Source: Actinomycetota bacterium (GTDB lineage: Bacteria; Actinomycetota; Actinomycetes; Nanopelagicales; Nanopelagicaceae). From it: a stretch of DNA of 10,922 nucleotides. Under the pieces are notes generated by a model, which was not told the origin of the DNA, ran no database searches, and saw only the letters and a program-made list of their open reading frames with translations. Of this stretch, positions 6,920 through 10,922 are shown in pieces. The DNA is taken from assembly GCA_009924725.1 (NCBI GenBank), contig RFRA01000022.1, positions 1 to 10,922 of the forward strand. The letters are read 5' to 3'. Numbering within the stretch: the first letter of the stretch is position 1; each line of letters opens with the position of its first letter. Position numbers and translations under genes: made by a program.

Positions 6920-7037
6920 GGGTCGTGCGAAAAAATACTTGAATCTGGCGCCAATAGGTGGTTTTTGTGATAACGATGTAATCAATTTTTACCGGGTTTT
7001 TTACAGTTTTTACAGTCCAATTTGAGCGTAAATCCCG
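6920..7037 (-). promoter_or_regulatory. Region upstream of the binding-protein gene with an operator-like palindrome and TTTTTAC repeats
   Basis: This is the distal part of the 169-bp gap between the GH32 stop and the binding-protein start. An imperfect palindrome TGATAACGATGTAATCA (6968-6984; 7-base arms with one mismatch, 3-base centre) resembles in size and style LacI-family operators of sugar genes. Next to it TTTTTAC occurs three times (6986, 6998, 7007), the last two as an exact tandem TTTTTACAG. I could not find a convincing -35/-10 pair on the minus strand, although TATTTT (forward 6934-6943 area) is a possible -10. Confidence 0.35.
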
Positions 7038-8294
7038 TTAAAAGGGGGTAACCCGATAGGCAGCGGTGCTGGGGATCAGCAAGTCCGTTATCGCCACCTG
7101 CCCGCCCGCAGCGAAGAGCTCAATCGAGCCAGTATCGCTGATCACCCGGATTTCAAAAGACTTTTCGTGCGGGTCAAAAGGGGCTCGGTGAATCGAAGTT
7201 GAATCGATCTCATACCAAGCGCCACTTCGGTCTAAGTAAATTTCTTTGGTCTTTGGATCGAATCCAATTTCGACTAAATGGCCATTGGCATTCGAGTAAC
7301 GAATTCCGGATTTAGCATCCTTAGGAGTGATCGTAAAAGTTTCATCACCAATTGCAGATCCCAATATTTCCTTAACCGGGTTTTGCAACAGCGTCACTTT
7401 TCCATCGATCATGGAAAGTGAAAGCTCACGTGGAATAGTCATAGCACCGCGTGCCGGATTCGCTGGAATGTCTTTTGCATAATCCCAGTTGTTCATCCAA
7501 CCCAGATAGATCTTCCGGTTATCAGGGGCATCAGCAAAAGTAACACCAGCATAATTATCACGACCATAATCAAGCCATCGCGTCGTTAAATCATCTGCTA
7601 TGAACTCGTTCCCGTTCCAGTCGCCAATGAAAAAATGGGTGCCTGAACCACCGGTTACGCCGCCAGGATTTACCGAAACAAAAAGAACCCATTTTATTTT
7701 TCTCTGATCACCATCAACTGCGAGTGGGAACAAGTCAGGGCACTCCCAGACGCCATCAGTACCGTTTTTATTGCTAAATTCGCTAAGCAATTGCCATTGC
7801 TTTAAATCCCGCGATTGGTAAAAGCAAACTTTGTGTTCATGTGGCTTCACAACTGACATGACCCAAGCTTCGTTGACTGTATTCCAAACAACTTTTGGAT
7901 CTCTAAAATCTGTCATTCCTAAATCAAGAACTGGATTGCCTTGATATATCTGCCAGGTAATTCCTTCATCTGTGCTGTACGCAAGCGATTGTGACTGGTT
8001 TTGACCATCGTGTTGATGATCTGTGAAAATCGCAACCATTGCCGGATTTTCTAGAGTTCCAAAACCAGTTGTGTTGAAATAATCAACAACAGCGCTTCCA
8101 GAAAAGATGCCATGTGTTTGCGTATAAGAAATAGCTACTGGCAATTCTTGCCAATTAATGAGGTCACTAGATGTGGCGTGACCCCATGACATGTTGCCCC
8201 ATTGATCGCCAAGCGGGTTGTATTGAAAGAAAAGGTGATATTTGTTTTTGTAGAAAACCAGACCATTGGGGTCATTCATCCAATTGCGTGAAGG
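7038..8294 (-). CDS. GH32 beta-fructosidase (fructan beta-fructosidase/sucrase type), 5' end missing
   Basis: Glycoside hydrolase family 32, hydrolysing terminal beta-fructosyl bonds of sucrose or fructans. All three catalytic motifs are present: WMNDPNG with the nucleophile Asp about 7 residues from the left edge of homology, FRDPKV with the stabilising Asp, and WECPDLF with the acid/base Glu. FSGSAVVD, QYNP, WGHATSSDLINW and LGWMNNWDYAKDIPANPARGAMTIPREL are also family-typical, the last favouring the exo-levanase/inulinase branch over intracellular sucrose-6-phosphate hydrolase. A C-terminal beta-sandwich (about 350-449 of the open frame) ends in IELFAAGGQVAITDLLIP. Upstream of PSRNWMNDPNG the frame runs open through a tRNA-Tyr body to a TTG at 8387; those 31 residues are translated tRNA, not protein. 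The true first 10-20 residues and any signal peptide are missing, so expression is doubtful. The first genuine ATG is 8279, inside the catalytic motif. Confidence 0.88.
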   Translation of the reverse strand, partial: PSRNWMNDPNGLVFYKNKYHLFFQYNPLGDQWGNMSWGHATSSDLINWQELPVAISYTQTHGIFSGSAVVDYFNTTGFGTLENPAMVAIFTDHQHDGQNQSQSLAYSTDEGITWQIYQGNPVLDLGMTDFRDPKVVWNTVNEAWVMSVVKPHEHKVCFYQSRDLKQWQLLSEFSNKNGTDGVWECPDLFPLAVDGDQRKIKWVLFVSVNPGGVTGGSGTHFFIGDWNGNEFIADDLTTRWLDYGRDNYAGVTFADAPDNRKIYLGWMNNWDYAKDIPANPARGAMTIPRELSLSMIDGKVTLLQNPVKEILGSAIGDETFTITPKDAKSGIRYSNANGHLVEIGFDPKTKEIYLDRSGAWYEIDSTSIHRAPFDPHEKSFEIRVISDTGSIELFAAGGQVAITDLLIPSTAAYRVTPF

Positions 8295-8363
8295 ATTTGA
8301 ACCTTCGAAGGCAGAGCCGGGGGATTTACAGTCCCCTCCCATTGGCCGCTCGGGCAACCCGCC
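8282..8363 (-). tRNA. tRNA-Tyr (anticodon GTA), 3' acceptor strand missing
   Basis: Read on the minus strand from 8363: acceptor 5' strand GGCGGGT (8363-8357), TG, D arm CCCGAGCGGCCAATGGG, anticodon arm GGGGA-CTGTAAA-TCCCC (anticodon GTA at 8329-8327), class-II variable arm starting CGGCTCTGCC (8319-8310), T arm GAAGG-TTCAAAT-CCTTC (8306-8290). All stems up to here are perfect, and the long variable arm with GTA identifies tyrosine. The 3' strand should read ACCCGCC but reads ACGCAAT (8289-8283). Only A, C and one further base can pair properly, and no CCA follows. From 8288 leftward the sequence is GH32 coding. As it stands the RNA could not be charged normally, so an intact tRNA-Tyr must exist elsewhere, or the join is an assembly artefact. 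CATAAT (forward 8389-8394) is a possible -10 element. Confidence 0.85.
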
Positions 8364-8472
8364 AAGGTCGAACAAGTACTGCGGCAAATTATGGATACTA
8401 CGAGGGGAAAGGATACCTTAGGCAAGTAGGCTCAATTACCGCCTGAAAACCGTTTTGAAAGGTCTCATAACT
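8364..8472. promoter_or_regulatory. Divergent intergenic region between tRNA-Tyr and yajQ
   Basis: This 109-bp gap should carry the tRNA promoter (minus strand) and the yajQ promoter (plus strand). On the minus strand CATAAT (forward 8389-8394) ends 25 bp before the tRNA 5' end, compatible with a short processed leader; no good -35 was found. For yajQ only the GAAAGG ribosome site at 8457-8462 is clear; TACCTT at 8415-8420 is a weak -10 candidate. A purine-rich run (GAGGGGAAAGGA, 8402-8413) could be mistaken for a ribosome site but no gene starts after it. Confidence 0.3.
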
Positions 8473-8961
8473 ATGGCTGATGCAAGTTTCGATATAACCT
8501 CAAAGATCGACCGCATGGAACTCGATAACGCCATTAATCAGGCGATCCGCGAGATCGATACCCGCTTTGATTTTAAGAACACTGGTTCAAAGATCGAACT
8601 TGAAGGCGAGAAAATCTCAATCGAAGCCGATACCGAAGAACGTGCAAAAGCTGTTCTAGATGTAGTTAAAGACAAGATGATTAAGCGTGGTGTTTCGCTG
8701 AAGCATTTAGACCCAGCTCCCCCACAACTTAGTGGCAAGATTTACAAAATTGCTTGCCCGCTCAAAGAAGGTATTTCAACCGAGAATGCGAAGAAAATCG
8801 CTAAGTTGATTCGCGATGAGGGCCCCAAGTCAGTTAAGACTCAGATTCAAGGCGATGAGCTACGCGCTACTTCAAAGAGTCGCGATGATCTACAAGCAAC
8901 CATGGAACTCGTTAAAAATGGTGGCTTTGATTTCGCAGTTCAGTTCACGAATTTCCGCTAA
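8473..8961 (+). CDS. yajQ: YajQ family (UPF0234) nucleotide-binding protein
   Basis: A 162-residue cytoplasmic protein, the family's usual length. It starts MADASFDITSKIDRMELDNAINQAIREIDTRFDF and ends GGFDFAVQFTNFR, both nearly invariant ends of YajQ. The fold is two ferredoxin-like halves; GDELRATSKSRDDLQATMELVK at about 129-150 is the conserved C-terminal part. Family members bind RNA or nucleotides, and some bind cyclic-di-GMP in proteobacteria; no such role can be read here. The ATG at 8473 is chosen over an upstream TTG at 8455 because GAAAGG (8457-8462) lies 10 nt before it and MADASFD is the known N-terminus. The stop is followed directly by the RarD-like start, suggesting one transcript. 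Confidence 0.95.
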   Translation: MADASFDITSKIDRMELDNAINQAIREIDTRFDFKNTGSKIELEGEKISIEADTEERAKAVLDVVKDKMIKRGVSLKHLDPAPPQLSGKIYKIACPLKEGISTENAKKIAKLIRDEGPKSVKTQIQGDELRATSKSRDDLQATMELVKNGGFDFAVQFTNFR

Positions 8962-9852
8962 TTGAAAAATACTAAGACCGGTCTAATCTTTGGAGTTTCG
9001 GCCTACGTACTTTGGGGTTTGTTCCCACTGTATTGGCCGTTGCTCGAACCGTCAGGTGCCCTTGAGATAGTTGGCCACCGAGCAGTCTGGTCTTTAGTAT
9101 TCTGCGTAATTGCTTTAACGGTCACCAAAGCAATCAAGCCAGCACTTGCAACTATGCAGAGACCAAAAGTGTTTGTAAAACTTCTTGCAGCTACTGCACT
9201 GATATCAATTAACTGGATTGTTTATATCTGGGCGACTAATAATGGCCACGTAGTTGAAGCGTCACTCGGTTACTACATAAATCCAATCATTATGATTGCG
9301 ATCGGCATCATCTTGCTAAAGGAAAAGATGCGCAAACTGCAGTGGGCCTCAGTTTCCATTGCCGCTTTTGGTGTTTTAGTTTTAACAATTGATTACGGTC
9401 GCTTGCCATGGATCGCGCTAGCTCTCGCTTTATCATGGGGTACCTACGGATTTATCAAAAAGCAATTAGGTCTCGGCGCGCTCGAAGGTTTAGGAATTGA
9501 AACTGCCATTTCAGCCCCGTTTTACTTGGCTTATTTGGCCTGGATTGGTTCCCAAGGCAATGGTCACTTCGGGCATGGGCCAGGATTAACTCTGCTGCTT
9601 ATCGGTTCTGGTGTTGTAACTGCCATACCGCTGCTGCTATTTAATGGTGCTGGCAACCGATTGCCATACACAGTCATTGGTTTGTTGCAGTTCATTACGC
9701 CAACGTTGCAATTCTCAATTGGTGTTTGGGTTCGTCACGAAGCAATGCCAACAGCTCGTTGGGCTGGATTCCTAATTATTTGGGCGGCGCTAGTTGTACT
9801 GGCAACTGATTTAATTAGATCAAGCCGAGCGGTCGACAACAGCGTCGCATAG
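8962..9852 (+). CDS. rarD: EamA/RarD family transporter
   Basis: Ten-helix membrane protein of the drug/metabolite transporter superfamily, RarD subgroup, 296 residues. The N-terminus GLIFGVSAYVLWGLFPLYWPLLEPSGALEIVGHRAVWSLVF is the RarD hallmark, with NWIVYIWATNNGHVVEASLGYYINPI, also characteristic, further on. The second EamA repeat begins at about residue 145. RarD relates to chloramphenicol sensitivity in Pseudomonas, but the real substrate is unknown. The start is a TTG immediately after the YajQ TAA (TAATTG) with no Shine-Dalgarno, so translation probably depends on ribosomes ending yajQ. The 3' end overlaps the convergent polyprenyl synthase by 33 bp. Confidence 0.9.
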   Translation: MKNTKTGLIFGVSAYVLWGLFPLYWPLLEPSGALEIVGHRAVWSLVFCVIALTVTKAIKPALATMQRPKVFVKLLAATALISINWIVYIWATNNGHVVEASLGYYINPIIMIAIGIILLKEKMRKLQWASVSIAAFGVLVLTIDYGRLPWIALALALSWGTYGFIKKQLGLGALEGLGIETAISAPFYLAYLAWIGSQGNGHFGHGPGLTLLLIGSGVVTAIPLLLFNGAGNRLPYTVIGLLQFITPTLQFSIGVWVRHEAMPTARWAGFLIIWAALVVLATDLIRSSRAVDNSVA

Positions 9853-10809
9853 CGAAAACAACGCACCAGTTGCATCATTAACTGGCAATGGCCCAAGGGC
9901 TGCGCGAGCATCACGTGCTACTTGCATTAACTGCAAGCGAGATTGATCTAGAGCTTTGTGGTTACGCAACTCTTTTAAGACTTGAGCTACAACTTTTTTA
10001 TCGGCAATTGGCTTGGAAAGAAGTTTCTGCAAATCACGATCGGTTTTATCGGTCGATTTCATTACATTTAAGGTCACTAGCGTTGGTACGCCTTCGAGTA
10101 AATCGGTACCAGGTGTTTTACCGGACTCTTTTGAATCACTCGTAATATCAATAACATCATCGGCTAACTGGAATGCAACGCCAATTTTTTCGCCGAACTT
10201 AGTAACAGTTTCAATAACTTCAGCTGAAGCACCAGAAGTCATTGCACCGAATCGAGCTGAGGTGGCAATTAGCGAACCAGTTTTATCAGCAACTACTTGT
10301 AGATAATGCGCTAACGGGTCTTCGCCTTTTTGTGGTCCTTGGGTTTCCATAATTTGACCAATAACCAAGCGCTCAAATGTGCGAGCTTGTAAGCGAACAG
10401 CCTCTGGGCCAAGGTCGGCTAAGAGATCAGATGCTTTAGCAAACAAGTAGTCACCGGTAAGAATTGCAATGGTATTTCCCCACCGATTGTTGGCACTTTC
10501 AACGCCGCGTCGAAGTGGCGCTTCATCCATAACATCATCGTGATAGAGCGTTGCCAAGTGAGTAAGTTCGCAAACCACTGCCGCTTCTAGAATTCCACGC
10601 TTATGTGGATCCCCAAAATGTGAAGCTATCAGCGTTAATAATGGCCGTAAGCGCTTACCGCCAGCTGTTACTAGATGGCGGCTGGTTTCAACAACTAACG
10701 GATAGTTTCCCTCGATCTGACTGCGCAATAAATCTTCAACTTCTGCCATGCCAGCAGAAAGAGCGATCTCAAGTTCAGTAGAGAGATTCGGGATCCCGAT
10801 AGTGGCCAT
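9820..10809 (-). CDS. Long-chain trans-polyprenyl diphosphate synthase
   Basis: Condenses isopentenyl diphosphate onto an allylic primer to make the all-trans side chain of menaquinone; cytoplasmic or membrane-associated. It has 329 residues, normal for the family. The substrate-binding motifs are GGKRLRP at 50-56, first Asp-rich motif DDVMD at 91-95 followed by RRG at 100-102, GDYLFAKA at 119-126, and second Asp-rich motif LADDVID at 215-221. The residue five before the first Asp-rich motif is Ala86, not an aromatic, which by the usual chain-length rule favours a long product. Its ATG overlaps the stop of nuoN (TAATG), so quinone side-chain synthesis is co-expressed with the quinone-reducing NADH dehydrogenase, an arrangement typical of actinobacteria. 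The chain length is inferred. Confidence 0.93.
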   Translation of the reverse strand: MATIGIPNLSTELEIALSAGMAEVEDLLRSQIEGNYPLVVETSRHLVTAGGKRLRPLLTLIASHFGDPHKRGILEAAVVCELTHLATLYHDDVMDEAPLRRGVESANNRWGNTIAILTGDYLFAKASDLLADLGPEAVRLQARTFERLVIGQIMETQGPQKGEDPLAHYLQVVADKTGSLIATSARFGAMTSGASAEVIETVTKFGEKIGVAFQLADDVIDITSDSKESGKTPGTDLLEGVPTLVTLNVMKSTDKTDRDLQKLLSKPIADKKVVAQVLKELRNHKALDQSRLQLMQVARDARAALGPLPVNDATGALFSLCDAVVDRSA

Positions 10810-10922
10810 TAGCGAATAAAGATTGCGAGTGGCTTAATGAAATCAAGCAGTGGCGCAGGGAACACACCTAGAGCGACAGTAATGACAAGTGAGATAGCGA
10901 TGGTTAGTCGAGTAAGGATCGA
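10809..10922 (-). CDS. nuoN: NADH-quinone oxidoreductase subunit N, C-terminal end (partial)
   Basis: The window ends inside this gene. Reading inwards from 10922 the frame gives the last 37 residues, SILTRLTIAISLVITVALGV then FPAPLLDFIKPLAIFIR, ending at the TAA at 10811-10809. A final helix of about 20 residues followed by the VALGVFPAPLL turn is characteristic of the end of NuoN, an antiporter-like membrane subunit of complex I. The stop shares one base with the next start (TAATG), so the gene lies in an operon with the polyprenyl synthase. Presumably the rest of the nuo operon lies to the right. Confidence 0.85.
   Translation of the reverse strand, partial: SILTRLTIAISLVITVALGVFPAPLLDFIKPLAIFIR

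Noticed and set aside
6986..7015. Start of a CRISPR or tandem-repeat array (TTTTTAC units)
   Set aside because: Only two exact 9-bp copies and one degenerate copy, with no spacers; kept as a possible regulatory repeat instead.
8282..8363. Attachment site of an integrative element at the tRNA 3' end
   Set aside because: No integrase, no rebuilt tRNA 3' end and no matching direct repeat of the tRNA end elsewhere in the window; only an unexplained junction can be claimed.
8171..8446. 91-aa plus-strand open frame across the tRNA-GH32 junction
   Set aside because: It is antisense to both GH32 catalytic-motif coding and the tRNA body and has no ribosome site; it is a shadow frame.

Overview
The window looks like a piece of a low-to-moderate GC actinobacterial chromosome, most simply a streamlined freshwater planktonic actinobacterium (acI type, Planktophila/Nanopelagicus-like). 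This taxonomic call is an inference. It rests on very tight gene spacing, frequent 1-4 bp overlaps, an AT-leaning third codon position, nuoN directly followed by a long-chain polyprenyl diphosphate synthase, and a 39-residue Cys-rich protein of a kind I associate with actinobacteria.

Layout. (1) 1-1788, plus strand: the end of a family-3 amino-acid binding protein, then its permease and ATPase, forming a polar amino-acid ABC importer. (2) 1804-3173, minus strand: a 12-helix MFS transporter followed 5 bp later by a 39-aa Cys-rich putative zinc-binding protein. (3) 3256-3604, plus strand: two small membrane reading frames that would become one by a single-base frame change at a TGA codon. (4) 3613-8294, minus strand: a carbohydrate module, read right to left as a GH32 beta-fructosidase, a sugar-binding protein, and two AglF/AglG-like permeases. 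No ATPase is encoded with it, so a shared MsmX/MalK-type ATPase elsewhere is implied. The joint logic is import of sucrose or small fructosides and hydrolysis by GH32. Two strong RNA hairpins frame the binding-protein gene: one in its 5' leader, and a perfect 15-bp one between it and the permeases. (5) 8282-8363, minus strand: a tRNA-Tyr(GTA) body complete through the T arm but without its 3' acceptor strand, running directly into GH32 coding sequence. (6) 8473-10922: backbone-like genes, namely YajQ and a RarD-type EamA transporter (plus strand), then a polyprenyl diphosphate synthase and the C-terminus of NuoN (minus strand).

The most notable point is the junction near 8288-8294. A tRNA gene and a GH32 gene, each missing one end, are joined across a short shared-looking sequence. 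It is either a real recombination scar at the edge of an accessory region, leaving two damaged genes, or an assembly chimera. The left part (transporters, sugar cassette) looks accessory and the right part looks like core chromosome. I saw no CRISPR array, IS element, integrase, rRNA or origin.
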